DNA of 15,334 nt from Methanobacteriota archaeon (GTDB lineage Archaea; Hydrothermarchaeota; Hydrothermarchaeia; Hydrothermarchaeales; SZUA-236): assembly GCA_003695745.1 (NCBI GenBank), contig RFHW01000036.1:1-15334 (forward strand), written 5' to 3'. The position numbers and the translations under genes were made by a program. Below, piece by piece: positions 1 to 7,492 of the stretch (position 1 is its first letter; every line of letters starts with the position of its first letter). The notes below the pieces were generated by a model. That model saw only the letters and a list, made by a program, of their open reading frames with translations. It had not been told where the DNA came from and did no database searches.

Positions 1-1
1 A

Positions 2-82
2 TTCATCGACGTGGGCGGGTTCCTGGGCCTCACCATGGACGCAGCAAAGAGCCTGCTATGCACGACACTTGCCTGCCTGTGA
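2..82 (+). CDS. C-terminal end of an unidentified protein (partial)
   Basis: The plus strand is open from the window edge to a TGA at 80-82 and encodes about 26 residues, beginning FIDVGGFLGLTMDAAKSLL. The segment is rich in Gly and hydrophobic residues and ends 18 nt before the end of the convergent nth gene. The other two plus frames give less protein-like sequence. The tail is too short for me to name a family, and the real extent lies to the left of the window. Confidence 0.5.
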   Translation, partial: FIDVGGFLGLTMDAAKSLLCTTLACL

Positions 83-100
83 CTTAGGGCCTTCTCAGGA

Positions 101-733
101 TCATACCTCTCTTGATGGACACAAGCTGTACAGGATGCATTTTTCGTGTTTCGGCCTTCTTGCCATGCACACGGCCCTGCCGTGGAATATGAGGAGATGG
201 GACAGGTTGCTCCACTCCTCCCGCGGGGTGATCCTCATGAGGTCCTGCTCGATCTTAACAGGGTCGGTGTGGTCTGTGAGGCCGAGGAGCCGGGAGAGCC
301 GTTTCACATGGGTGTCCACGGCGATGCCCTCCAGCTTTCCGTAGGCGTTGGAGAGGACGATGTTCGCGGTCTTGCGGGCCACGCCGGGGAGCCGGATGAG
401 CTCCTCCATGGAATCGGGGACCCTTCCATCGTATTCCTCCACGATCATCTGGGCGGCGGCGATGATGTTCCTTGCCTTGTTCCTGTAAAAGCCTGTGGAG
501 CGTATCACCTGCTCAAAGACACGTGGATCGGCAGTGGCATAGTCCTTTGCGGTCCTGTATTTTTTGAACAGCTCCTCGGTGACCCTGTTGACCCTCTCAT
601 CGGTGCACTGGGCTGAGAGGATGGTGGCCACAAGGAGCTGAAGGGGATCGTTGAAGCGGAGGGCTGTCCTGATCTGGGGGTACTCCTTCTTCAAAAGACG
701 GATCACTGCCTTCACGCGCTCCTCAGGCGTCAT
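101..733 (-). CDS. nth: Endonuclease III (DNA glycosylase/AP lyase)
   Basis: This 210-residue protein is the normal length for endonuclease III, which removes oxidised pyrimidines and cuts the resulting abasic site in base excision repair. The helix-hairpin-helix LPGVARKTAN is at about residues 115-124 and contains the catalytic Lys121. The catalytic Asp is D140 in VDTHVKRL. The C-terminal iron-sulfur loop is C189-x6-H196-x2-C199-x5-C205, so the second of the four usual cysteines is His. The DNA codon there is clearly CAC. The gene starts 16 nt after the rubrerythrin stop on the same strand, with no clear Shine-Dalgarno site, so the two are probably one transcript. That would pair peroxide defence with repair of oxidised bases. 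Family assignment is firm; whether the cluster is intact is open. Confidence 0.95.
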   Translation of the reverse strand: MTPEERVKAVIRLLKKEYPQIRTALRFNDPLQLLVATILSAQCTDERVNRVTEELFKKYRTAKDYATADPRVFEQVIRSTGFYRNKARNIIAAAQMIVEEYDGRVPDSMEELIRLPGVARKTANIVLSNAYGKLEGIAVDTHVKRLSRLLGLTDHTDPVKIEQDLMRITPREEWSNLSHLLIFHGRAVCMARRPKHEKCILYSLCPSREV

Positions 734-749
734 ATGGCTTAAGGGAGGA

Positions 750-1274
750 CTATCTCATCCGCTCTTCTGATAGGCTGAGATGGTCGCTTTCGATTGCCAC
801 CAGGGCCGAGAATATCTCCTGCACGCGGGGCTCTTCTGCCTCTGAGAGGAACTGGCCGTATCTCCTTATGGCCCGCTCCTCTCTCCGGTGGGATTCGGCG
901 AGATTCTTCTGATAGTCGCCTGTGCAGATGTCTGCCTCCTCGATAGGCGGTTTCGGTATCCCAAGGGCCTTGGATATCACCGAGGCATGCTCTGACTCGA
1001 TCTTGGAGAGGGTCTTGAAGAGATTCCTGGCCTCGTCCTCGGCGCTCTTTCGCGCTGCGCAGGCATAGAACCGTGTGTTGTCGATCTCAAGCTCGAGGGC
1101 TGCCTCAAGGTTCGCCTTCGAGGTCTCTGAAAGCCCCTCGACCTTCCCGATCCTGTTGTCAAAGTCGCTCTGCAGCACCATATAGCGCTCATGGGCGCCG
1201 CAGAAGGGGCAGTTCTTAGGCCTCTCCTCGCCCAGATAGGGGTCGCCGCATATCTGGCATCTCCACAGTTTCAA
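750..1274 (-). CDS. Reverse-type rubrerythrin (rubredoxin domain first)
   Basis: The 174-residue protein begins with a rubredoxin-like knuckle, C6xxC9 and C22xxC25, followed by a ferritin-like diiron domain. Candidate diiron ligands lie in LELEIDNTRFY, KIESEHAS and AIESDHLS. This domain order is the reverse of classical rubrerythrin and matches reverse rubrerythrins, which reduce hydrogen peroxide in the cytoplasm of anaerobes. The start is a TTG codon. It is chosen because a strong GGAGGTG site lies 5 nt upstream and because the first zinc/iron knuckle follows at once. The gene leads a likely two-gene operon with nth. A TATA-like box at 1343-1353 and a tandem repeat at 1296-1335 lie upstream and may control it. 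The exact electron donor is unknown. Confidence 0.92.
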   Translation of the reverse strand: MKLWRCQICGDPYLGEERPKNCPFCGAHERYMVLQSDFDNRIGKVEGLSETSKANLEAALELEIDNTRFYACAARKSAEDEARNLFKTLSKIESEHASVISKALGIPKPPIEEADICTGDYQKNLAESHRREERAIRRYGQFLSEAEEPRVQEIFSALVAIESDHLSLSEERMR

Positions 1275-1279
1275 TATAG

Positions 1280-1286
1280 CACCTCC
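1280..1286 (-). promoter_or_regulatory. Shine-Dalgarno site of rubrerythrin
   Basis: The minus strand reads GGAGGTG, then 5 nt, then TTG. This site decides the non-ATG start of rubrerythrin and shows that the organism uses anti-SD pairing for at least some genes. Confidence 0.8.
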
Positions 1287-1295
1287 TCTTCTCTC

Positions 1296-1335
1296 AACAT
1301 GGGTAAAGCTAACAACATGGGTTTAAAGCTAACAA
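1296..1335 (-). repeat. Tandem repeat in the rubrerythrin 5' leader, possible operator
   Basis: Two adjacent copies occur: AACATGGGTAAAGCTAACAA at 1296-1315 and a version with two extra T at 1314-1335. In the direction of rubrerythrin they read GTTAGCTTT(AA)ACCCATGTT twice. They lie between the TATA-like box and the Shine-Dalgarno site, about where transcription should begin. A repressor site is plausible, but no regulator is identified. Confidence 0.55.
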
Positions 1336-1342
1336 GATGAAA

Positions 1343-1353
1343 CTATTTAATAC
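1343..1353 (-). promoter_or_regulatory. Putative TATA box of the rubrerythrin-nth operon
   Basis: The minus strand reads GTATTAAATAG about 70 nt before the TTG start. Initiation about 25 nt downstream would fall inside the tandem repeat and give a leader of roughly 45 nt carrying the Shine-Dalgarno site. Confidence 0.45.
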
Positions 1354-1423
1354 TTTCACATGCCCCGCGCCCAAAGAGAGAGCCCTTCGATGCAGGGGGG
1401 TGTTCAAAAGGAATTAAAAGAGG

Positions 1424-1432
1424 TTTTATATA
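1424..1432 (+). promoter_or_regulatory. TATA box of the secreted protein at 1455
   Basis: TTTTATATA lies 23 nt before the ATG at 1455. This spacing predicts a leaderless or nearly leaderless transcript. Confidence 0.7.
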
Positions 1433-1454
1433 CCCAAGGGGACGTCTGTACATT

Positions 1455-2489
1455 ATGGACGGAGGGAATTTGCGCTGGAGGATGTCAGCAGCCTGCTCAT
1501 TGCTCCTGCTCCTCTTCCTATCTGCTGCGGCCGGCTCCGCATATGGGCAGTGCACCCCGAGATCGGCTGATGAGATGAAGTCCTATTTGATTGACATGCC
1601 CAACTATACCAAGGTCCAGACAAAGGTGGGAGAGAGGATCGCCAGCGGAAAGGTCATCGCCACCGACTACCAGACAACCTATGTGAAGCCCTACAGGTCC
1701 GTGGATATAGAGTTGCTGGACTATGACGACGAGGCGGTGGCGGCGCAGGACGCAGCCCTCTACCCCACACCCACCGATGGGCAGGGATGGAACGCTACGA
1801 CCTTCAGGGGGCATCAGGCCTATCTGAGGACCGTTGAGCTGGTTTCGAGCGAGTATCTGGACTACACCGCCGAGCTTAGGGTTGTGGAGGGGTGCACCGT
1901 GGTCAGGGGCTTTTGGCATGAGAAGATACGGAAATACGAGACACTGGTGACGCCTGAGGAGGGCAGGGAAAGCCTTGAGACGGTGGTGGGCGCGATCGTT
2001 GACGTCATGTTCGGTCCTCCGGCAGCCGCTCCGCCGCCTACGCCCAGCCCCACACCGCCGGCAACCAGCCCGCCGCCTCCAGAGACCAGCCCGCCTCAGC
2101 CTGAAACACCCAAAACTCGGATCGTTGTGCTGGCAAACAGCATCGACTACTCGTTGGCAGCTGGTTTCTTCGGCTTCCTGGAGGGCCGGGGCTTTGATGT
2201 GGTCCATGTCACAGCCGCTGATTTTGACCAGTATAAGACGGAGCCTTTCATCGTCATCCTCGGAGGGCCCGACGCCCCTGAGGGCGTGGGCGAGGTTGTC
2301 CAAGGGATCCTCACAATGGCCGAGGGGGAGAGCATCAGAAAGGCTGGCGCTCGAAGGCTGTATATAAAGACCGATCGGTGGACTTCCGGGCAGAAGGTGG
2401 CGGTCATAGCAGGCTCAAACAGACAGGAGACCGCCATGGCAGAGGACGAGAGCAGAGCAGAGATTGCCTCTGAAGCTGCGAGCGCCTGA
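1455..2489 (+). CDS. Secreted protein with C-terminal putative cell-wall-binding (COG2247-like) domain
   Basis: The 344-residue protein begins with a charged stretch and a hydrophobic segment at about 11-30 that looks like a signal peptide or signal anchor. Residues about 33-187 form a domain I do not recognise. Residues 188-219 are a linker rich in Pro, Thr and Ser, typical of exposed proteins. Residues about 221-333 contain VVLANSIDY, VILGGPDAPEGVGE and VAVIAGSNRQET. This domain resembles the COG2247 putative cell-wall-binding group and matches the C-terminal half of the protein at 9387-10103. The protein therefore probably sits on the cell surface, but its ligand is unknown. The ATG at 1455 is supported by the well-spaced TATA box. 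It is divergent from rubrerythrin and convergent with asd. Confidence 0.8.
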   Translation: MDGGNLRWRMSAACSLLLLLFLSAAAGSAYGQCTPRSADEMKSYLIDMPNYTKVQTKVGERIASGKVIATDYQTTYVKPYRSVDIELLDYDDEAVAAQDAALYPTPTDGQGWNATTFRGHQAYLRTVELVSSEYLDYTAELRVVEGCTVVRGFWHEKIRKYETLVTPEEGRESLETVVGAIVDVMFGPPAAAPPPTPSPTPPATSPPPPETSPPQPETPKTRIVVLANSIDYSLAAGFFGFLEGRGFDVVHVTAADFDQYKTEPFIVILGGPDAPEGVGEVVQGILTMAEGESIRKAGARRLYIKTDRWTSGQKVAVIAGSNRQETAMAEDESRAEIASEAASA

Positions 2490-2507
2490 AAGACAGCCCT
2501 CAGGCGC
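2482..2507. terminator. Hairpin between convergent genes
   Basis: GCGCCTGA at 2482-2489 pairs perfectly with TCAGGCGC at 2500-2507 around a 10-nt loop. It overlaps the stop of the secreted protein and lies just past the asd stop, so it would end up at both 3' ends. No U-run follows on either strand, so termination is only a possibility. Confidence 0.35.
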
Positions 2508-2516
2508 CCCCTCCAC

Positions 2517-3563
2517 TCAAAGCCCCTTTTCTACAAAGAGCTCTGCATTGAGTATGGAGGCGCCTGCCGCGCCGCGGATCGTGTTGTGGCCCAGCACCGA
2601 GTATTTTATGTCGAATATGCTGTCCCTGCGGATGCGGCCCACGGTGATTGCCATGCCCCCTCCGGCCATCCGGTCGAAGCGGGGCTGGGGGCGGTCGGGC
2701 TCGCCCCTCACTATGATGGGCGGGTCCGGGGCTGTGGGAAGCCCCAGTTTCTGCGGCTCTCCTTTGAACCTTCTGAAGAGATCTTCTACGTCCTCCGGGC
2801 TGGCCGGCTCCGCAAGGTCTATGAACACCGATTCCAGGTGCCCGTCTGACGTCTGCACCCTGTTGCATGAGGCCGAGACGGTGAAGTCCGCATTTTTCAC
2901 CACCCCCTCTTGGAGTTTGCCCAGTATCTTCAGGGGCTCAGACTCCACCTTCTCCTCCTCGCCGCCGATATAGGGGATGACGTTGTCGATTATGGCCATG
3001 GAGGGGACGCCGCTGTATCCTGCTCCTGAGAGCGCCTGCATGGACACGACGTGCAGCCTTTTTATCCCGAAGGCGTCATAGAGCGGTTTGAGGGAGAGCG
3101 CCAGAACGATGGTGGTGCAGTTAGGGTTTGTGATGATGCAGCCGTCCCAGCCGCGGTTCCTCTTCTGGACCTCGATGAGGCCGAGATGCTCAGGATTCAC
3201 CTCTGGGATGAGGAGCGGCACATCTGGCTCCTTCCGATAGGCCGATGCGTTTGAGGCTACCACAAAGCCCTCCCTGGCGAAGAGAGGCTCCACATCCCTT
3301 GCCACCGAGGAGGGGAGAGCCGAGAAGACGATGTCAGCATCGATCCCGCCCGGATCCATCGCCTTCACAACCGACTCTCTGATCCCCTCCGGCATGGGCT
3401 CTGAGAGATACCAGCTCGCAGCATCGCCGTATCTCTTGCCTGCCGAGCGCTCGGAGGCGGCGAGGTCTGTGAGCCTGAAATAGGGATGCCCTTCGAGGAG
3501 GCTTATGAAGCGCTGGCCCACCATGCCTGTGGCGCCGAGGACCGCCACCTTAACAGGTTTCAT
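2517..3563 (-). CDS. asd: Aspartate-semialdehyde dehydrogenase
   Basis: The 348-residue enzyme reduces aspartyl phosphate to aspartate semialdehyde with NADPH, on the route to lysine, threonine, methionine and isoleucine. The NADP loop [10 protein letters not shown] is at 10-19. The catalytic cysteine is C149 in [16 protein letters not shown] is at 180-188, and the likely acid-base histidine is H241 in DGHLESV. The sequence and length fit the archaeal/yeast-type branch. It starts 10 nt after the KaiC-like gene on the same strand with GAGGGG just upstream, so it is the last gene of the signalling operon. That position for a biosynthetic gene is unusual. Identification is firm. Confidence 0.96.
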   Translation of the reverse strand: MKPVKVAVLGATGMVGQRFISLLEGHPYFRLTDLAASERSAGKRYGDAASWYLSEPMPEGIRESVVKAMDPGGIDADIVFSALPSSVARDVEPLFAREGFVVASNASAYRKEPDVPLLIPEVNPEHLGLIEVQKRNRGWDGCIITNPNCTTIVLALSLKPLYDAFGIKRLHVVSMQALSGAGYSGVPSMAIIDNVIPYIGGEEEKVESEPLKILGKLQEGVVKNADFTVSASCNRVQTSDGHLESVFIDLAEPASPEDVEDLFRRFKGEPQKLGLPTAPDPPIIVRGEPDRPQPRFDRMAGGGMAITVGRIRRDSIFDIKYSVLGHNTIRGAAGASILNAELFVEKGL

Positions 3564-3573
3564 AAAACCCCTC

Positions 3574-4251
3574 TTACTCCTCCTCTATGTTAAATCCTTT
3601 TTCATCGACTGTGAACGTCTTCCACCCCGAGTCCACGGATATGTCCTTGAGGTGATGGGCCCTGATCTGCCTCTCCAGCCTCTCATCCTCATAGAAGCGC
3701 ATCTGCACAACGCCGTCCATGAGATAGGTCAGCGTGTTCACGATGGAGGGGCTGTGAACACCCTCCTGGATGGCGGCAAGGATGAAGCTCCCCTCCTCCC
3801 GAATCCTCGTTACAAGGAGCTGCATGAACTTGATGACCTCCCTGTCATCGTTGTGGAGGAAGAGGGGCGAGAGCGAGTGCAGTATGAGGCGCACCCTGCC
3901 GCCGGCGACATTGATTACCTTCTCTATCTTCACTATGATCTCGTTCAGGTTCTCAGGGCTTGTGATGCGGAGGACGTTGCGCTTGGATGCGCCTTCAGCG
4001 CGCGGGGCCCTGCCAAGACACCATGAATAGCAGTCCACATAGTAGAGGCCCTCAGAGAGGCTGGAGAGGTCCCTGCCCATGGTCTTGCTCCGGTTCTCCA
4101 CATCCTCCGGGGACCGCTCGGTTGTGAGAAAGACCACCTTCTCACCCTTCTCCAGAAAATAATGCGCCATGTCCACGCAGAACTCGTGCTTGCCCACACC
4201 CGGCGGGCCTATGAGAAGGACGGAATACCTCTCTGGAAAGAGCTCTTTCAT
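3574..4251 (-). CDS. KaiC/RAD55-like protein with altered Walker motifs
   Basis: The 225-residue protein has the single-domain RecA-fold layout of archaeal KaiC-like (RAD55) proteins. A P-loop, GPPGVGKH, lies at 15-22, followed by [13 protein letters not shown] at 39-51. The Walker B strand is RLILHSLSP at 121-129. The usual Ser/Thr after the P-loop Lys is H22, and the usual Walker B Asp is H125. Both codons are plainly CAC in the DNA. ATP might still bind, but normal hydrolysis looks doubtful (inference). The start overlaps the stop of the upstream receiver gene by 4 nt, so translation is probably coupled. No DNA-binding domain is visible. As the receivers lack outputs, this is the likeliest partner or effector of the phosphorelay. 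Confidence 0.85.
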   Translation of the reverse strand: MKELFPERYSVLLIGPPGVGKHEFCVDMAHYFLEKGEKVVFLTTERSPEDVENRSKTMGRDLSSLSEGLYYVDCYSWCLGRAPRAEGASKRNVLRITSPENLNEIIVKIEKVINVAGGRVRLILHSLSPLFLHNDDREVIKFMQLLVTRIREEGSFILAAIQEGVHSPSIVNTLTYLMDGVVQMRFYEDERLERQIRAHHLKDISVDSGWKTFTVDEKGFNIEEE

Positions 4252-4634
4252 CCGGCTGCCCTCCCCTTGTTCTCAAGCACCCATCTGATGGTGTTCAGCA
4301 TCTCCGTTGTGTTTATGGGCTTCCCGATGTGGGCGTCGGCATAGGCGTAGTCGAAGCTCTTCTCAACGGAGTTCTCGCTCGTCCTGATGGTTAGCATGAC
4401 AATGGGGATGTCCCGCGTCTCCTCCTTTGACTTGAGGGTCCTTGACACCTCCCAGCCGTCGATATCGGGCATCATGATGTCCAGAAGGATCAGGTCTGGC
4501 CGCTCTTTCCCGGCCCGCTCAATGCACTCCTGTCCCGTGTATACGCTGTCCACCTGGTAACCCTCTTTTTCAAGGATCTTTTTCACAAGATACATGATAT
4601 CGGGCTCGTCGTCCACAAACATTATCCGTGTCAT
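4248..4634 (-). CDS. Stand-alone response-regulator receiver protein (second copy)
   Basis: This 128-residue protein is a CheY-like receiver domain only. The acidic pair is D8-D9, the phospho-acceptor is D52 in LLDIMMP, the switch residue is T82, and the conserved lysine is K105 in GKP. No output domain follows. It overlaps the first receiver gene by 4 nt and the KaiC-like gene by 4 nt. It is a tandem paralogue of the receiver at 4631-5023, with all key residues at the same positions. It probably takes phosphate from the histidine kinase of this operon, directly or by relay, and acts through protein contacts. Confidence 0.93.
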   Translation of the reverse strand: MTRIMFVDDEPDIMYLVKKILEKEGYQVDSVYTGQECIERAGKERPDLILLDIMMPDIDGWEVSRTLKSKEETRDIPIVMLTIRTSENSVEKSFDYAYADAHIGKPINTTEMLNTIRWVLENKGRAAG

Positions 4635-5023
4635 TCGCCGCCCTCTGATTTCGGGAGGTTCTGGAGGAGCCAGCGCACGGTGTTGAGCATCTTCTCCCTG
4701 ATGATGGGCTTTGCAATGTGGGCGTCGCAGTTGGCGTACATGAAGCTCTTCTCCATATCCTCCTCGCTCGACTTTACAGTGAGCATCGCCACAGGGATGG
4801 AGCGGTACTCAGGATCGCTTTTTATCTTCTTAGACACCTCCCACCCGTTCAGGCCCGGCATCATCACATCGAGGAGGATGAGGTCTGGCCGCCGCTCCTT
4901 GAGCTTCTCAAGAGCCTGTTTGCCGTTGAGCGCCTCTATCACCTCATGGCCCTCTTTCCTGAGCATCTTGGAGACGAGATATAGTATGTCAGGCTCATCG
5001 TCCACGACCATTATCAGCGCCAT
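4631..5023 (-). CDS. Stand-alone response-regulator receiver protein (first copy)
   Basis: The 130-residue protein is again a receiver domain alone: D8-D9, phospho-acceptor D52 in LLDVMMPG, T82 in MLTVKSS, and K105 in AKP. Its ATG lies one base after the stop of the histidine kinase gene, which makes it the likely first phosphate acceptor. It differs from its neighbour mostly in surface segments and at both ends, so the two may have distinct partners, or one may act as a phosphate sink, as in some chemotaxis systems (inference). Confidence 0.93.
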   Translation of the reverse strand: MALIMVVDDEPDILYLVSKMLRKEGHEVIEALNGKQALEKLKERRPDLILLDVMMPGLNGWEVSKKIKSDPEYRSIPVAMLTVKSSEEDMEKSFMYANCDAHIAKPIIREKMLNTVRWLLQNLPKSEGGE

Positions 5024-5024
5024 C

Positions 5025-6290
5025 TCACTTTCCTCCCAGGGGCAGGGTGACTATGAACTTCTTCTTCCTCTTAATGGGCAGGGTGAAGTAGAAGGTGCTT
5101 CCCTTCCCGACCTCGCTCTCAACCCAGATCCTTCCGCCATGGGCCTCGACTATGCTCTTTGTGATGGCAAGGCCAAGGCCTGTGCCACCGTATTTTCTGG
5201 AGGCGCTGCCGTCCACCTGATAGAACCTGTCAAAGACCCTTGAGAGCTGGTCCTTCGGTATGCCGATGCCGGTGTCAGAGACAGAGATGGTCACAGAATC
5301 GTCACCTTTCTTATATCTGGCCTTAACATCTATCCTCCCGCCTTCTTTATTAAACTTTATGGCGTTTCCAAGGAGGTTTGTGAGCACCTGAAGGAGACGG
5401 TCCATGCTGGCATCCACCTTGGGCAGGTTTTTGTCAAGGGATACGTTGATGGACACATTGCTCACATCTGCCATGTGCTGTATGCCTGCCACGGCACGTT
5501 TCACAAGCTCCTCTATGGACACCTTCTCTATCTCCTCCTCAGGGATCCCCTTCTCCCCTCTGGAGAAGTAGAGCAGGTCCCCTACAAGGGTGTTGAGGCG
5601 GTTCAGGTTGTTCCTGCTCATGTTGATCAGCTTTTCCTGCTCCTCAGAGACGTCTTCGTCGAGCATGAGCTCAAGGGCGCTTTTCACGATCGTGATAGGT
5701 GTCCTGAGCTCGTGGGACACATTGGAGAGAAGCTGGTCCTTGAGCCGGTCCACCTCCTTGAGCCGGTCCACCGCCTCACGGAGCACCTTGTTGCTGGCCT
5801 CCACATCATCCATCATATTGATCAGGGCCGTTCGCGCCTCCACAAGCTCGTTCACCTTTGCCTGAAGCTCCTTTGTGCGCTCCTCCACCATCTTCTCAAG
5901 GGACTTGGAATATTCCTCAAGCTGCTCCTTTGCCACCTTGAGCTCTCCTGTCTGCTCCTCCACCTTCGCCCTCAGCCTCTCTGCCACCCCGGCAAGGACG
6001 CCAACGGAGATGATGCTCTTGCGAATCATCAGCATGGCCCCCACAAAGAGCAGCACAGAGGTGAGCTCAAAGACCTTGTAATATGTTATGGAGCCCATGA
6101 AATCCTCGAATATGAAGCCGATGTTGTGGGTGAGCATGGCCACGAGGATCACAAGCCATATGGAGTACATCTTCCGGTAGGTCTCCTTCTCGGTGGTCTG
6201 CCGCAGATAGATTGCGAGCTGGAAGACCTCGATGGACGAGAAGAGGGCGAAGGCAGGGACAAAGAGATATAATGTGTCGATGAAGCTCAT
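5025..6290 (-). CDS. Membrane sensor histidine kinase
   Basis: The protein has 421 residues. Three predicted membrane segments occupy roughly residues 7-27, 43-65 and 70-90, followed by a long coiled coil at about 103-187. The dimerisation/phospho-acceptor domain has H193 in NVSHELRTP. The ATPase domain has N305[10 protein letters not shown]339TGIGIP and GGTGLGLAI at 368-376, so the kinase looks active. The ATG at 6290 overlaps the upstream stop as ATGA. A longer reading is possible but would run through the upstream gene. No extracellular sensor domain is present, so the signal is probably sensed in the membrane, with the small membrane protein, or through the GAF protein. Residues 174-185 are a duplicated hexapeptide just before the phospho-acceptor. 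Confidence 0.95.
   Translation of the reverse strand: MSFIDTLYLFVPAFALFSSIEVFQLAIYLRQTTEKETYRKMYSIWLVILVAMLTHNIGFIFEDFMGSITYYKVFELTSVLLFVGAMLMIRKSIISVGVLAGVAERLRAKVEEQTGELKVAKEQLEEYSKSLEKMVEERTKELQAKVNELVEARTALINMMDDVEASNKVLREAVDRLKEVDRLKDQLLSNVSHELRTPITIVKSALELMLDEDVSEEQEKLINMSRNNLNRLNTLVGDLLYFSRGEKGIPEEEIEKVSIEELVKRAVAGIQHMADVSNVSINVSLDKNLPKVDASMDRLLQVLTNLLGNAIKFNKEGGRIDVKARYKKGDDSVTISVSDTGIGIPKDQLSRVFDRFYQVDGSASRKYGGTGLGLAITKSIVEAHGGRIWVESEVGKGSTFYFTLPIKRKKKFIVTLPLGGK
5737..5772 (-). repeat. Perfect 18-bp tandem duplication inside the histidine kinase gene
   Basis: TCCTTGAGCCGGTCCACC (plus strand) occurs twice back to back with no mismatch. On the coding strand this yields VDRLKE followed by VDRLKD at residues 174-185, in the helix leading into the phospho-acceptor domain. 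The identity suggests a recent duplication. Confidence 0.9.
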
Positions 6291-6652
6291 TTCCCGCCTC
6301 CGGTGATGGTGATGAGGACATAGAGGTTCACAAGGTTCAGGACAAAGAGGGCAAAGACCATGGACACCTTGAGCCACCCTGCCTGAAGGCCGTAGATGCT
6401 GCGGAAGGCCGCCCCCCGTCCGGCCTCAAGCATCTCTGTGGTGAGGAGCGCCAGAAAGAGCAGCATGGCAATGAGGCCCAGTGAAAAGGCGAGCTGGAAC
6501 ATCCGCCAGTGCCCTTTGAGGCCGGAGATGGCAGCATCAGAGAGCACCCGCTCCTTCTTCCCAACCCCGATCGCAAGAAGGACAAGGATCAGGATGGTGG
6601 AGGCGATGAGCTCCAGCTTAAAGAAGGCACTCAATAGCGGCGTTTCCAACAT
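6287..6652 (-). CDS. Small three-TM membrane protein of the signalling operon
   Basis: I do not recognise a family for this 121-residue protein. Three hydrophobic segments are visible at about 10-30, 51-72 and 94-116, with a basic loop (GKKER) after the first. Its three-segment layout resembles the N-terminus of the histidine kinase, whose start codon overlaps its stop (ATGA). Translational coupling and similar topology suggest the two form a joint membrane sensor (inference). It begins 14 nt after the GAF gene. Confidence 0.75.
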   Translation of the reverse strand: MLETPLLSAFFKLELIASTILILVLLAIGVGKKERVLSDAAISGLKGHWRMFQLAFSLGLIAMLLFLALLTTEMLEAGRGAAFRSIYGLQAGWLKVSMVFALFVLNLVNLYVLITITGGGK

Positions 6653-6666
6653 AACATCCCATGCCT

Positions 6667-7470
6667 TTATCGCTTTTCATTCATTAATCTTGCTTCAAGT
6701 TCTTTAATCTTTTTCTTGAGCTCCACCATCTTGAGTTCCCTGCCCACCATGAACCTGTTGAACCTCTCCAGCTCGGCGTTCTTCTCCTCCAGCTCCTCAA
6801 GGGCAGCGCTCACCTTCTCATAGGCGATCTTCAGCTGGGCCGTGCGCTCCTCAACCTTCCGCTCCAGCTCCCGGGTATACTCCTTCACCTGCTCCTCAAG
6901 ATGCATCCTCTCCACAACCACCGCCAGATGGGCGGAGAAGAGCTCCAGCGCCGGCAGCTCCAACGGCACATCACCCTTCACAGCAGCGCCAAGGACGCCC
7001 AGAGCCCTGCCGTTCGATATGAGAGGCACCCGCAGGACCTTCTTGAAACCCACGATCCTTGCAACACCGGGGGCGAACCTCCTTAGCCTCTTATCATCTG
7101 TGAAATCCTCAAAGACCCGCACCATATCATCAAGGACAATAGGCCGGCCGCTGTCCAGAACCTCCTTGAAACAGCTGCCATCAAACAAAGGTATCCGGAA
7201 GCCTATGATGGTGAGCCCGGTGAGCCGCTCAACAGCCGCCTTCACCGCAGAATCGATGGCAAGGGCCGCATACCTCAGACAACCGTCATCCTCAAGGAGG
7301 AAGACATCACAGGCATCATACCCGAATATGTCAGCCACCCCCTCCACCGCCCTCTGCAGGATCTCATCCAGCGCCACCCCCCTGTTCGCAGACTCGCTGA
7401 TCTCCTTGAGAAGCAAAAGCTGCGCCGACTCCAGACCATTCCTTCCCGGCACAGATCCATTACCACCCAT
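6667..7470 (-). CDS. GAF-domain protein with C-terminal coiled coil, no kinase domain
   Basis: The 267-residue protein has a GAF-like sensor domain at about 15-190. Recognisable parts are FGYDACDVFLLEDDG, GRPIVLDDM, and VPLISNGRALGVLGA. A charged coiled coil follows at about 190-264. It ends without phospho-acceptor or ATPase motifs. The coil (ELERKVEERTAQL) is similar in style to that of the kinase ([13 protein letters not shown]), so pairing between them is possible. It is soluble by composition. The ATG at 7470 is supported by a TATA box about 28 nt upstream, making this the first gene of the operon. The GAF ligand cannot be read from sequence. Confidence 0.85.
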   Translation of the reverse strand: MGGNGSVPGRNGLESAQLLLLKEISESANRGVALDEILQRAVEGVADIFGYDACDVFLLEDDGCLRYAALAIDSAVKAAVERLTGLTIIGFRIPLFDGSCFKEVLDSGRPIVLDDMVRVFEDFTDDKRLRRFAPGVARIVGFKKVLRVPLISNGRALGVLGAAVKGDVPLELPALELFSAHLAVVVERMHLEEQVKEYTRELERKVEERTAQLKIAYEKVSAALEELEEKNAELERFNRFMVGRELKMVELKKKIKELEARLMNEKR

Positions 7471-7492
7471 CCATATAACGTTGTTTTATCTG

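Noticed and set aside
1518..2303. A long minus-strand reading frame opposite the secreted protein
   Set aside because: It is a shadow of a GC-rich coding gene with signal peptide, Pro-rich linker and a recognisable domain on the plus strand.
5475..6272. A 265-codon plus-strand frame rich in Leu and His
   Set aside because: It lies opposite the coiled-coil and phospho-acceptor regions of the histidine kinase; the richness reflects the antisense of Glu and Lys codons.
6291..6377. An N-terminal extension of the histidine kinase with closely spaced Cys-Pro and His residues, like a metal site
   Set aside because: The extra 29 codons run entirely through the end of the upstream membrane-protein gene. 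The ATG at 6290 overlaps that gene's stop in the usual ATGA manner and places the first membrane span near the start.
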